Positions 37,801 through 45,290 of a stretch of 64,000 bases of DNA are shown here, piece by piece. The translations under genes and the position numbers were made by a program. The stretch comes from Pseudovibrio exalbescens DSM 16456 (GTDB lineage Bacteria; Pseudomonadota; Alphaproteobacteria; Rhizobiales; Stappiaceae), in the NCBI RefSeq assembly GCF_000422785.1, contig NZ_AUGS01000008.1, positions 186,001-250,000 on the forward strand. The letters are read 5' to 3'. Under the pieces are notes generated by a model. That model searched no databases. It was not told the DNA's origin and saw only the letters and a program-made list of their open reading frames with translations. Numbering within the stretch: position 1 is the first letter of the stretch; each line of letters starts with the position of its first letter.

Positions 37801-38302
37801 GTCCACCTCCACCCCAGGAGGCTTTCAGCATGATGGGATAGCCAATCTCGTTGGCCAGACGCTTGACCTCTTCCATATCATCGGGAAGCGGGTCTGTTGC
37901 TGGCATCACAGGCACACCGGCCTGGATCGCCAGTTCACGGGCAGACACCTTGTTGCCGAGTGCGCGCATGGTCTTGGGCGAGGGCCCAATGAACTTTATA
38001 CCATTTTGCGCGCAGGCCTCCGCGAACTCCGGGCTTTCCGACAGAAAGCCGTAGCCTGGGTGGATCGCATCCACCTTCTGTTCTTTCGCAACACGTAGCA
38101 CTTCATCGATTGACAAGTAAGCCTCGATTGGCCCCAACCCTTTGCCAACCTGATAGGCCTCATCAGCCTTGAAGCGATGTAGCGCAAGTTTGTCTTGTTC
38201 GGCGAAGATTGCGACCGTCTGCAAACCTAACTCATTTGCAGCACGAAAAACGCGAATTGCGATCTCGGATCGGTTCGCGACCAGCAGACGTCGAATAGCC
38301 AA
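34841..38302 (-). CDS. pyc: Pyruvate carboxylase
   Basis: A 1153-residue single-chain biotin enzyme that makes oxaloacetate from pyruvate, bicarbonate and ATP, an anaplerotic step. Order: biotin carboxylase about 1-460 (ASWGGGGRGMRVIRDE ATP-grasp loop, EHTVTEEVTGIDIVKAQI), carboxyltransferase about 540-800 (VTDTTMRDAHQSLLATRMRT, HFHTHDTSGIAASS), PYC C-terminal domain, and the biotin carrier domain with the biotin lysine at about 1116 in IEAMKMETAI. The length matches the alpha4 type. A strong terminator follows. The 502-residue open frame on the other strand is a shadow. Confidence 0.97.
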   Translation of the reverse strand: MAIRRLLVANRSEIAIRVFRAANELGLQTVAIFAEQDKLALHRFKADEAYQVGKGLGPIEAYLSIDEVLRVAKEQKVDAIHPGYGFLSESPEFAEACAQNGIKFIGPSPKTMRALGNKVSARELAIQAGVPVMPATDPLPDDMEEVKRLANEIGYPIMLKASWGGGGRGMRVIRDEAALLREVMAAKREAKAAFGKDEVYLEKLVERARHVEVQILGDTHGNLVHLFERDCSIQRRHQKVVERAPAPYLSAEKRKELCDYGLKIGREVGYYGAGTVEFLMDADTEEVYFIEVNPRIQVEHTVTEEVTGIDIVKAQIAIADGGRIGDEAVTGVPEQPRIELNGHALQCRITTEDPEQNFIPDYGRISAYRGATGFGIRLDGGTAYSGAVITRYYDPLLEKVTAWAPTADEVCSRMDRALREFRIRGVATNLLFLERIIGHPNFRANKYTTRFIDETPELFYNIRTSDRATKLLDYIADVTVNGHPDVRDRPKPPADSPEIVVPYFDHPTPEGSKQVLDRLGPQGFVKWMKDQEQVLVTDTTMRDAHQSLLATRMRTYDIARITEAYAKGLPQLLSLECWGGATFDVAMRFLSEDPWERLRLVRQKAPNILLQMLLRGSNGVGYANYPDNVVKFFVKKAAENGVDLFRVFDCLNWVENMRVSLDAVQESGKLCEATLCYTGDILNSARPKYDLKYYVNLAKELEATGAHILGIKDMAGLLKPQAAKVLIKALKEEVGLPIHFHTHDTSGIAASSILAAVESGVDAVDVAVDSLSGLTSQPCMGSVVEALRGSSRDPGLNTEVIREIAFYWEAVRYQYRAFESDLRFGASEVYLHEMPGGQFTNLKEQARSLGLETRWHEVAKAYADVNMMFGDIVKVTPSSKVVGDMAVMMVSQGITPDEVVDPRVEVAFPESVVQMMRGDLGQSPGGWPEALQKKVLKGQKPITVRPGSLIEEVDLEEKRSELAGLLNKDIKLVSDEELCSYLMYPKVFLEFARVQTQFGPTSVLPTHTYFYGLQPGEEIMAELEPGKVMVVTCLALGETDDQGEKRVFYELNGQPRNIRLMDRAHGAAGNAIRHKAESGNPNHVSAPMPGVVTTVCVKSEAEIKSGDVILTIEAMKMETAIHADRDGVIDSVMVAPGDQIDAKDLLVTFKSEQ

Positions 38303-38379
38303 GTGCGCCCCCTCTTTTTGGTGGTTATCGCAACTTGTTTACATATATGACTGGTCAATGAAAAGATGTTTTTAGCACT

Positions 38380-38407
38380 CGCGCAGTGGCAACCCCGCCA
38401 GTGCGCG
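38380..38407. repeat. Imperfect GC-rich hairpin in the luxR-pyc gap
   Basis: CGCGCAGTGG and CCAGTGCGCG can pair with one central mismatch around an 8-base loop. It lies in the 280-base gap between the LuxR stop and the pyc start (38303-38582), with no T-run. The rest of this gap shows nothing else. Confidence 0.3.
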
Positions 38408-38582
38408 ACAACTATTCAGCTTTATTTGAGATCAGAAAGTGCCACTAAGACAAATACCAATCTAAGATATATCACTTATCGGTTTTACAATGACAGTATT
38501 TGCACTTATTTCTGGAATACCACCCAGATACACGCGCCCCCATAAATGCGGGAGACCTCAAAGAGATCTCCCCGCCATTTCA

Positions 38583-39302
38583 TTACCGAATTAGGCCAAG
38601 CCGGAAACCTTCGGCTACCGCGTGGGTACGATTGGCAGCGTGGAGTTTGCGCGCAGCAGACGCCAAATACCAATCCGCGGTATGTTGAGAAATATTCAAG
38701 ATCTGGCTGATTTCCCAACTCGTCTTTCCAGCCGCCGACCACTTCAAGCATTCAAGCTCGCGAGGTGTGAGTCGATGACGCGGACGATTTGCAGTACTCC
38801 CAGTCAGCTCCCGCATCTTGTTGCTCGCGTAAATCCCCACCAAGTGCAGTACGCTGATTTCTCGTTCGGTTAGATGAACTTCCGGCCCTGCAAAAATCAA
38901 CATGCCCTGATAGCTCTGCTGTCCATGGATGGGCACACATACACCATCAATTATCCCATGGTTGCGGGCATCTGCGAAAATCTGTTGCCCGATCGTTGAA
39001 AGAGACCGATCCCTCGCAATACTAGACCACAAGAAAGGCCTGGAAGCCGTGCGTGCTGTGGCCACAATGGGATCATGTTGAACATAGTCTCGATCCAAAT
39101 ACCGTTGCTGCCATTCCGGATTCCCCCCACTGAGCACAATCGATCCATCCAAGGACGCGCCCTGCTCTGGAATGGCCGCCAACATGAAACTGGTAAAGCC
39201 AAAAGTTTGACCCAGATCAGCGATGCGGCGGGCTACCCCATCGGCCGTTTCCTCGTTGTTGATGGAATCAACGAACTCAAGTGCAGCAGTTAATGGATTC
39301 AT
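38583..39302 (-). CDS. Orphan LuxR family autoinducer-binding regulator
   Basis: A 239-residue quorum-sensing-type regulator. Residues about 5-160 form an autoinducer-binding domain with the conserved positions of TraR/LasR: YLDRDYVQHDPIV (Tyr, Asp-Pro), PFLWSSI (Trp) and GVCVPIHG. The C-terminal domain has LTPRELECLKWSAAGKTSWE and ILNISQHTADWYLASAARKL. ATG 39302 has AGGGG seven bases upstream, better than GTG 39311. No luxI-type synthase is in the window, so it is an orphan that may answer signals made elsewhere or by neighbours. It faces a 920-base gene-free region. Confidence 0.92.
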   Translation of the reverse strand: MNPLTAALEFVDSINNEETADGVARRIADLGQTFGFTSFMLAAIPEQGASLDGSIVLSGGNPEWQQRYLDRDYVQHDPIVATARTASRPFLWSSIARDRSLSTIGQQIFADARNHGIIDGVCVPIHGQQSYQGMLIFAGPEVHLTEREISVLHLVGIYASNKMRELTGSTANRPRHRLTPRELECLKWSAAGKTSWEISQILNISQHTADWYLASAARKLHAANRTHAVAEGFRLGLIR

Positions 39303-40225
39303 TTTATTCACCCCTAAAAAACGCTCTCCGATGCCCCCTTACCTTACGAAAGGGGAACTTCATTTAGAAGGTGTCTCAACAAACCATTTGCTATTCAGGG
39401 CTCCGCAAACGCGTATTCAGAAAAAGAACTATTCAATAATTCTTCCTGACTGTTCGGCATCACATCCCGCATATTGACAATGAGCGTTTTTGCAGGTCTC
39501 ACGCTACGTCACATTAAAGATTCTTGATTTTCAGATAAGCAAAACCGCCGCATCAGTAAAACCCCCAAGTCACAGAGCAACTTAACGAATTATTAATAAC
39601 CGAGATCAGAGCGCTTTCGTATCATAACAAAAGCGACATACATCCTTGCAAAAATCCTATCAGATGCGACGCACCCTCGATTCTACAAGCCCTCACCTCG
39701 GCAATAGATGTAAAAAACTAAACCATCTAACCCGGGGAAAACGTGGAAAACTAGAAAGAATAGAAAGCAGTCAAGAAACATAACAACTAATACACTGAAA
39801 AATAGTTAGCTAGATACTGCAATTTACTGCGACTCATGATCAACGAAAAACACAGGAACTCCTGTCGCCCTTCTATGGAATATTGGCTATTCAAAGAATG
39901 CACCTTCGCAATTTGCTACTGATTACTCGAAGAGGATGAAGCTTCAGTATTCGAAAGGCGGACTTTGATTTGTTTAAAGCCTTTCTGGCGCACAAGGAGA
40001 AACTTGGCCACATTTCTTAATAAATCCGGCGGAAAGGCTTTACAGCGGGCCGTCCCAGTCTGTATAGACCCCTCATATTTTAACGGCATCATGACGAGCT
40101 GAGACCAATGTCAGTTCGACCGCCATACAGGGACCCTTTGAGAAAACCAGAGACGGCTGCCAGTGTCACACTTTCACGACAAAACAGCGGGCTCATTTTA
40201 ATTCCTCCAACACTCTGATGCCGTC
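39303..40225. other. Gene-free, AT-rich stretch of about 920 bases
   Basis: No reading frame here has a good start and coding character. The composition is more AT-rich than its surroundings. It contains an interrupted palindrome ACAGGA-ac-TCCTGT at 39852-39865. It may hold the luxR promoter, an unrecognised RNA, or remains of a lost gene; I cannot support any of these. Confidence 0.5.
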
Positions 40226-43200
40226 ATGCAGACAAACCCATTGCCTCGCACCCAGCGCTCTCGAACAGTTACAGCCATCCTTGGGCCAACCAACACCGGC
40301 AAGACACACCTTGCCATTGAGCGCATGTGTGCCCATTCATCCGGCCTGATAGGGCTGCCGCTGCGCCTGCTGGCGCGCGAGGTCTACGGTAAGATCGTGG
40401 AGCGAAAAGGGCCCGATCTGGTCGCACTGATCACCGGCGAAGAAAAGATCATTCCGAAAAATCCACGCTTCTGGGTTTCAACAGTCGAGGCCATGCCAAA
40501 AGACCTGACCGTCGACTTCGTCGCCATCGACGAAGTTCAGTTGGCCGGAGACCTTGAGCGTGGGCACGTCTTCACCGACCGCCTATTGAACTTGCGTGGT
40601 CGCTCAGAGACTCTTTTGTTGGGCGCTTCAACCATCCGCCCGCTTCTTGAGAAGCTCTTGCCGGGCCTGAACATCATCACGCGCCCGCGCATGTCCATCT
40701 TGACCTATGCCGGTTCCAAGAAGATTACGCGTCTTCCGCGCCGCTCTGCCATTGTGGCGTTTTCCTCTGATGAAGTTTACGCGATCGCCGAACTCGTACG
40801 CCGGCAACGGGGCGGGGCGGCAGTTGTATTAGGGTCTCTCTCACCGCGGACCCGCAATGCGCAGGTCGAGCTGTTTCAGAACGGCGACGTTGACTGGTTG
40901 ATTGCAACAGATGCGATCGGCATGGGATTGAACCTGGATGTCGATCACATTGCCTTTGCCGGACACCGAAAGTTTGACGGCTATCAGTACCGTCAATTGA
41001 CCCCTGCAGAAACAGGACAGATCGCCGGTCGCGCTGGCCGACATTTGAGAGATGGCACATTTGGCGTCACCGGGCGCGTGAATGCGTTTGAGGATGACTT
41101 GGTCCACGCGGTCGAATCTCATGAGTTCGACGCCTTGAAAGTGCTGCAATGGCGGAACCCAAAGCTGGATTTTTCCTCTTTATCCGCACTTTTGCGCTCA
41201 TTAGACCAATCTCCCGCCGAAGAGGGCTTGACCAAAGCCCCTCCCGCGGAGGATATCGGAGTTCTTGAACTCTCCAGCCGTGATGACGAGATCCGCGCCA
41301 TTGCGACCAAAAGAGATCGAGTAGAGTTACTTTGGGATGTGTGTCAGGTGCCGGACTATCGCAATATAGCTCCAGCCAACCATGCAGATCTCGTGGTGAA
41401 CATCTACACCCATCTGGTGCATTCGGGCGCAATCCCGGACGACTGGTTCCAAAAGCAGGTAGATCTTGCAGACAGAACGGATGGGGACATAGACACACTG
41501 GCCAACCGAATTGCTCATATTCGGACCTGGACCTTTGTAGCGAACCGTGCCGATTGGTTGAAGGATCCTGCTCACTGGCAGGGCGTCACCCGCGGCATAG
41601 AGGATAGATTATCAGATGCCCTTCACGAACGGCTTACTCAGCGGTTTGTGGATCGGCGAACCAGCGTATTGATGCGACGTCTGAGAGAGAACACAATGCT
41701 CGAAGCGGAGATCACCGCAAGCGGTGACGTACTCGTCGAAGGTGAACACATTGGCCAACTTCAGGGGTTCCGGTTTGCGCCGGACGCTTCGGCTGAGGGA
41801 CAGGAAGAAAAAGCGGTGCGCGCCGCTGCGCAAAAGGCTCTCGCCAGCGAGATCGAAAGCCGCGCCGAGCGCCTGTCCCGGTCTCCCAATGAGGACTTCA
41901 TTCTTTCTTCAGATGGCATCATTCGCTGGCAGGGTGAAGCTGTTGCACGGCTGACCGCGAGTGACTACACACTGCGGCCGGGTTTGCTATTACTTGCAGA
42001 TGAACAGTTGACTGGCGGCGCGCGAGACAAGGTGGACGAACGTGTTTCATTGTGGCTGAAAACCCATATTGAGACTCTGTTGCAACCGCTCTTCGATCTT
42101 GAAGCAGCCGAAGGCGCTGAAGGCATCGCCCGCGGCGTTGCGTTCCAGCTCTCGGAAAATCTGGGCATTGTCGAACGCCAGCAGATCTCCGAGGAAGTTC
42201 GCCAACTGGATCAGACGATGCGTGGCACCCTTCGCAAGCTGGGTGTTCGCTTTGGTGCCTACCACATCTTTGTTCCAGCCTTGCTGAAGCCGGCACCAAG
42301 CCAGCTTCTTGCCCAGTTGTGGGCGCTGAAGGAAGGCAAGGAAGACGCAAAAGGCCTGGAAGAGCTGCCGCAACTCTCTGCGTCTGGTCGCACCTCCGTG
42401 CCAGTAGACCCTGAGATCGAACAGGCGCTGTACAAGGTCGTTGGTTTCCGTGTCTGCGGCCCACGCGCTGTTCGTGTTGACATTCTGGAGCGTCTTGCTG
42501 ACATCATTCGACCACTCGTCGCATGGAAACCGATGGAAGAAGGCGTAGAACCACCGGAAGGCGCCATAGAAAAGGGCGGCGGGTTTACGGTTACCGTGTC
42601 CATGACGTCCCTGCTTGGCTGCGCTGGCGAAGACTTCTCAAATATCCTGAAGTCTCTGGGCTACCGCCTTGAAACCAAGGAAGTCCAACGTCCTGTCGCC
42701 AAAAAGGCAGAAGACGAAACAACAGAAGAGCAGACTGAAACCTCGACAAGCGTAGAGGCGACCGAAACTCTAGCTGAAACAGCTGACGCTGGTGAAGCGG
42801 CTTCGGCCACCAGCGCTGATGACGCCTCCGAAAGCCCGGCAACAGAAGCACCTTCAGCAGAAGCACCTGTTGAAGCTGTGCCTACCCAGCAAACGGCGAC
42901 TACGGACGCTCCTGAGGAGACAGAGACAGAACTGGAAACAGTAACCATCGAGATCTGGCGACCGGGCCGTGCGGACCGTCGTCGTCAGGGTGGCGACCGC
43001 AATCGGCAACGCCGCCACGGCGACAACCAGCAGCGTCATGCAGATGGCGAGCGCAAGGGTGGCCCGCGGAACAACAAGCGCAGTCACGCAAAAGGCGGCA
43101 AGGGACGCGATAAAGGCAGCAACCCTGCCGGTCGCGGCGGCAACGCAGGGCGCAATCAGCCACAACGCGATAAACCCATAGACCCCAACTCGCCATTTGC

Positions 43201-43249
43201 AGCGCTACTCTCTCTGAAAGAGAACCTTCAAAAAGGCGACGACAAGTAA
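40226..43249 (+). CDS. Mitochondrial SUV3-like DEAD-box RNA helicase
   Basis: A 1007-residue superfamily 2 helicase. Walker A is AILGPTNTGKTHLAIERM (GKT at 25-27), motif II is VAIDEVQLAGD (DEVQ rather than DEAD, as in SUV3), and motif VI is TGQIAGRAGRH. The middle part has SUV3-like IGMGLNLDVDHIAFAGHRKFDG. From about residue 820 the chain becomes an acidic Glu/Ala/Thr-rich segment, then a basic Arg/Asn/Gly-rich tail (RRQGGDRNRQRRHGD), probably a flexible RNA-binding extension. In alphaproteobacteria this gene commonly sits beside the S4 protein, ferredoxin and CarD, as here. It probably acts in RNA turnover. Confidence 0.9.
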   Translation: MQTNPLPRTQRSRTVTAILGPTNTGKTHLAIERMCAHSSGLIGLPLRLLAREVYGKIVERKGPDLVALITGEEKIIPKNPRFWVSTVEAMPKDLTVDFVAIDEVQLAGDLERGHVFTDRLLNLRGRSETLLLGASTIRPLLEKLLPGLNIITRPRMSILTYAGSKKITRLPRRSAIVAFSSDEVYAIAELVRRQRGGAAVVLGSLSPRTRNAQVELFQNGDVDWLIATDAIGMGLNLDVDHIAFAGHRKFDGYQYRQLTPAETGQIAGRAGRHLRDGTFGVTGRVNAFEDDLVHAVESHEFDALKVLQWRNPKLDFSSLSALLRSLDQSPAEEGLTKAPPAEDIGVLELSSRDDEIRAIATKRDRVELLWDVCQVPDYRNIAPANHADLVVNIYTHLVHSGAIPDDWFQKQVDLADRTDGDIDTLANRIAHIRTWTFVANRADWLKDPAHWQGVTRGIEDRLSDALHERLTQRFVDRRTSVLMRRLRENTMLEAEITASGDVLVEGEHIGQLQGFRFAPDASAEGQEEKAVRAAAQKALASEIESRAERLSRSPNEDFILSSDGIIRWQGEAVARLTASDYTLRPGLLLLADEQLTGGARDKVDERVSLWLKTHIETLLQPLFDLEAAEGAEGIARGVAFQLSENLGIVERQQISEEVRQLDQTMRGTLRKLGVRFGAYHIFVPALLKPAPSQLLAQLWALKEGKEDAKGLEELPQLSASGRTSVPVDPEIEQALYKVVGFRVCGPRAVRVDILERLADIIRPLVAWKPMEEGVEPPEGAIEKGGGFTVTVSMTSLLGCAGEDFSNILKSLGYRLETKEVQRPVAKKAEDETTEEQTETSTSVEATETLAETADAGEAASATSADDASESPATEAPSAEAPVEAVPTQQTATTDAPEETETELETVTIEIWRPGRADRRRQGGDRNRQRRHGDNQQRHADGERKGGPRNNKRSHAKGGKGRDKGSNPAGRGGNAGRNQPQRDKPIDPNSPFAALLSLKENLQKGDDK

Positions 43250-43259
43250 GCATTGTGAA

Positions 43260-43646
43260 ATGCAGCAGGCATCTCAACGCATCGATAAATGGCTGTGGTA
43301 TGCCCGCGTTACCAAATCCCGGACATTGGCGCAAAAACTCGCCATGTCCGGGCACGTTCGCCTAAACAAGGAAAAGGTGACAACCGCCAAGCAGGGAATC
43401 AAACTTGGCGACGTACTCACTATTGCCCTGCCGCGCCGCTTGTTGGTTTACAAGGTTCTGGATTTAGGCGCCCGTCGCGGCCCGGCCAGCGAAGCACAAC
43501 TGCTTTACGAAGACCTGTCCCCTCCCCCGCCACCCAAGGATGAAGGCAAGCCGGAGCAGCGCGATCGCGGTACCGGACGGCCGACAAAAAGAGACCGGCG
43601 TCAGCTCATTCGCTTGAAGCAGGACACGCCCGGAGATGGTTTCTAA
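43260..43646 (+). CDS. S4 domain RNA-binding protein (HslR-like)
   Basis: A 128-residue S4 domain protein. RIDKWLWYARVTKSRTLAQKLAMSGHVRLN is the S4 fold opening of the HslR/YrfH heat-shock group, which binds the nascent-chain-bearing 50S subunit. The C-terminal 40 residues are proline- and charge-rich (PPPPPKDEGKPEQRDRG). It starts 10 bases after the helicase stop, so it is likely cotranscribed and may act on ribosomes or RNA together with it. Confidence 0.9.
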   Translation: MQQASQRIDKWLWYARVTKSRTLAQKLAMSGHVRLNKEKVTTAKQGIKLGDVLTIALPRRLLVYKVLDLGARRGPASEAQLLYEDLSPPPPPKDEGKPEQRDRGTGRPTKRDRRQLIRLKQDTPGDGF

Positions 43647-43821
43647 ATACATCCCTTAGTGCGCAAAACCTTTTCAGTGTTTAGCTGTGCGCGTTCGCCT
43701 CACATGCTTGCGGATTAACGGGAAAAGCGCTAGGCAAAGAACCAAGAAACGCCCATCCACCCCGTTTGGAAAGTCACAGGGAATGCGGCCGGTGGGTGAC
43801 CTGCAACCTAAGAGGATTGCG

Positions 43822-44160
43822 ATGACATACGTCGTCACTGACAACTGCATCAAATGTAAGTACACGGACTGTGTTGAAGTTTGCCCGGTGGATTGCTTTT
43901 ACGAAGGCGAGAACATGCTCGTCATTCATCCGGATGAATGCATCGACTGTGGCGTGTGTGAACCCGAATGCCCTGCAGATGCGATCCGCCCAGACACTGA
44001 GCCAGGCCTTGAAAACTGGATCGAACTGAACGCGGAATACGCCGAAAAGTGGCCGAATATCACCGCGCGCAAGGATCCATTGCCGGAAGCACCTGAGTTC
44101 GACGGCGTAAAAGACAAGATGGAAAAGTATTTTTCGGAGAAACCGGGTGAAGGGGATTGA
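43822..44160 (+). CDS. fdxA: Ferredoxin FdxA (7Fe type)
   Basis: A 112-residue 3Fe-4S/4Fe-4S ferredoxin. The first half has [19 protein letters not shown] with the extra spacing of seven-iron ferredoxins, the second has [16 protein letters not shown]. The C-terminal extension ([17 protein letters not shown]) is typical of FdxA. ATG 43822 has AGAGGA upstream; the frame extends 45 codons further 5' without ferredoxin sequence. A hairpin terminator overlaps its stop, so it is not obviously cotranscribed with carD. Confidence 0.95.
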   Translation: MTYVVTDNCIKCKYTDCVEVCPVDCFYEGENMLVIHPDECIDCGVCEPECPADAIRPDTEPGLENWIELNAEYAEKWPNITARKDPLPEAPEFDGVKDKMEKYFSEKPGEGD

Positions 44161-44172
44161 TATCCCCTTTCT
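44150..44172 (+). terminator. Terminator overlapping the fdxA stop codon
   Basis: AAGGGGAT (44150-44157) and ATCCCCTT (44162-44169) form an 8-base stem with a 4-base loop, followed by TCT rather than a long T-run. It overlaps the last codons of fdxA. Confidence 0.55.
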
Positions 44173-44248
44173 CCCCAGTTATTGATCTAGTCAGATTATT
44201 GAAAACCGTGTTAACGAGCGGAAATTCTAGCCTTTGCTGAACCAAAGG

Positions 44249-44277
44249 TTGGAAATCCGTGGATAATGTGCTATACA
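44249..44277 (+). promoter_or_regulatory. Sigma-70 type promoter upstream of the carD leader
   Basis: TTGGAA (44249-44254) and TATACA (44272-44277) are separated by exactly 17 bases, close to the housekeeping consensus. Transcription would begin near 44284, only about 45 bases before a strong terminator. Confidence 0.5.
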
Positions 44278-44283
44278 TCAAGA

Positions 44284-44330
44284 TCAGTCGCTTGGTGGCA
44301 CGGTATTGCCTCCGTTATGGAGGTTTTTTT
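44284..44330 (+). ncRNA. Candidate small RNA or attenuated leader of carD
   Basis: The predicted transcript from the promoter at 44249 is about 47 bases long and ends in CCTCC-gttat-GGAGG followed by seven T residues (44309-44330), a clean terminator. The CCTCC arm can also pair with GGTGGCA at 44294-44300 (six of seven pairs as GGTGGCA/TGCCTCC), so two mutually exclusive hairpins are possible. It is either a small RNA or an attenuator in front of carD. I do not recognise it as a named RNA family. Confidence 0.4.
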
Positions 44331-44422
44331 ATGGGCACATTCTAGCCGGCAAAGAACCGGAAAACCTCCGTCCCGTTCCCGCCACCGACAGCTGACTGAT
44401 CACAGTTGAGCGCAAATGCCTG

Positions 44423-44517
44423 TGTGCGCCTTACCGCGCACAACGGTGGGCTTTTCGCATTTTTGACACCAAAAAAGGCGTCGCCTCCCAGCGGCGCTTT
44501 TGTGCGCCGAAAGGCGC
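44423..44517 (+). promoter_or_regulatory. Structured leader of carD
   Basis: Two hairpins precede the carD ribosome site: TGTGCGC/GCGCACA (44423-44442) and GCGCC-GAAA-GGCGC (44504-44517), the latter with a stable GNRA tetraloop. They may shape carD translation or mRNA stability. Confidence 0.35.
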
Positions 44518-44544
44518 GCAATCTTCGCAGGAGAAAGACAGCGT

Positions 44545-45123
44545 ATGGCCACACCCGCTAAGAAGACCGCTCAGCGTCATGGTTTCAAGACAGGTGAACA
44601 CATCATCTATCCCTCCCACGGCGTTGGTCTGATCACTGCCATCGAAGAGCAGAACGTCGCAGGTTTCTCCCTTGAACTTCTGGTAATCGAATTTGATCAG
44701 GAGAAGATGACACTTCGCGTACCAGTTTCGAAAATCTCTTCAGTTGGTATGCGCAAGTTGTCTGATGCTGCGACAACGAAGAAAGCCTTTGAAACAATCA
44801 AGGGCAAGCCGCGGGTCAAGCGGACAATGTGGAGCCGCCGCGCTCAGGAATACGAAGCGAAGATCAACTCAGGCGATCTGCTTTCTATTTCTGAAGTGGT
44901 GCGCGATCTGTATCGAGCAGACACTCAGCCAGAACAGTCCTACTCCGAACGCCAGCTTTACGAAGCAGCGCTGGACCGGATGGCGCGTGAAATTGCAGCC
45001 GTGCAGAAACTGTCCGATTCCGAAGCTGTACGCCAGATCGAGCAGGAACTGGCAAAAGCGCCTAGCCGTGTAGCCAAGGCATCAACAGCTGATGACGCGG
45101 ACGATCAGGAAGCAGCCGCATAA
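44545..45123 (+). CDS. carD: CarD family transcription factor
   Basis: A 192-residue CarD protein, which binds RNA polymerase beta and stabilises the open promoter complex, notably at ribosomal RNA promoters. The N-terminal TRCF-like RNAP-interaction domain has FKTGEHIIYPSHGVGLITAIEEQ and LRVPVSKISSVGMRKL; the helical C-terminal domain has WSRRAQEYEAKINSGDLLSISEVVRDLYR with the conserved Trp. ATG 44545 has CAGGAG upstream; the open frame continues 15 codons 5' without family sequence. A clear terminator follows. Confidence 0.96.
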   Translation: MATPAKKTAQRHGFKTGEHIIYPSHGVGLITAIEEQNVAGFSLELLVIEFDQEKMTLRVPVSKISSVGMRKLSDAATTKKAFETIKGKPRVKRTMWSRRAQEYEAKINSGDLLSISEVVRDLYRADTQPEQSYSERQLYEAALDRMAREIAAVQKLSDSEAVRQIEQELAKAPSRVAKASTADDADDQEAAA

Positions 45124-45148
45124 GGCAGCCCGCTTCCAGCCAACAAAG

Positions 45149-45174
45149 AACCCGGCCACGCGCCGGGTTTTTTG
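45149..45174 (+). terminator. Rho-independent terminator of carD
   Basis: AACCCGGC and GCCGGGTT pair around a 4-6 base loop and run into a T-tract, 26 bases after the carD stop. This separates carD from rpoH, which has its own promoter signal. Confidence 0.88.
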
Positions 45175-45221
45175 TGACCTGCGACACGCTGCCACACCCA
45201 ATGCAAATACCAAACGCCCTG

Positions 45222-45251
45222 TGAACCGTCTCTCTCGCCCCGCCGTAAGCA
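45222..45251 (+). promoter_or_regulatory. Candidate RpoE-type promoter of rpoH
   Basis: TGAACC (45222-45227) and TAAGCA (45246-45251) are 18 bases apart. This resembles the TGATCC/TAAG promoter of Rhodobacter-type RpoE, which is known to drive rpoHII under singlet-oxygen stress. One mismatch in the -35 box; the link is inferred. Confidence 0.35.
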
Positions 45252-45290
45252 TTATTGCGAACACAAACTCCCAGAAGGGCGGAGGCACAT

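Noticed and set aside
36590-38098. Open frame of 502 codons on the plus strand opposite pyc
   Set aside because: It lies entirely within the biotin carboxylase and carboxyltransferase coding region and has no recognisable domain.
39852-39865. ACAGGA-ac-TCCTGT as a possible lux box for the LuxR regulator
   Set aside because: Lux boxes have CTG...CAG outward symmetry at about 20 bases; this one is shorter and has the opposite order of half-sites.
41067-42948. Several 90-180 codon open frames on the minus strand opposite the helicase gene
   Set aside because: They overlap a gene with intact helicase motifs throughout and show no family features.
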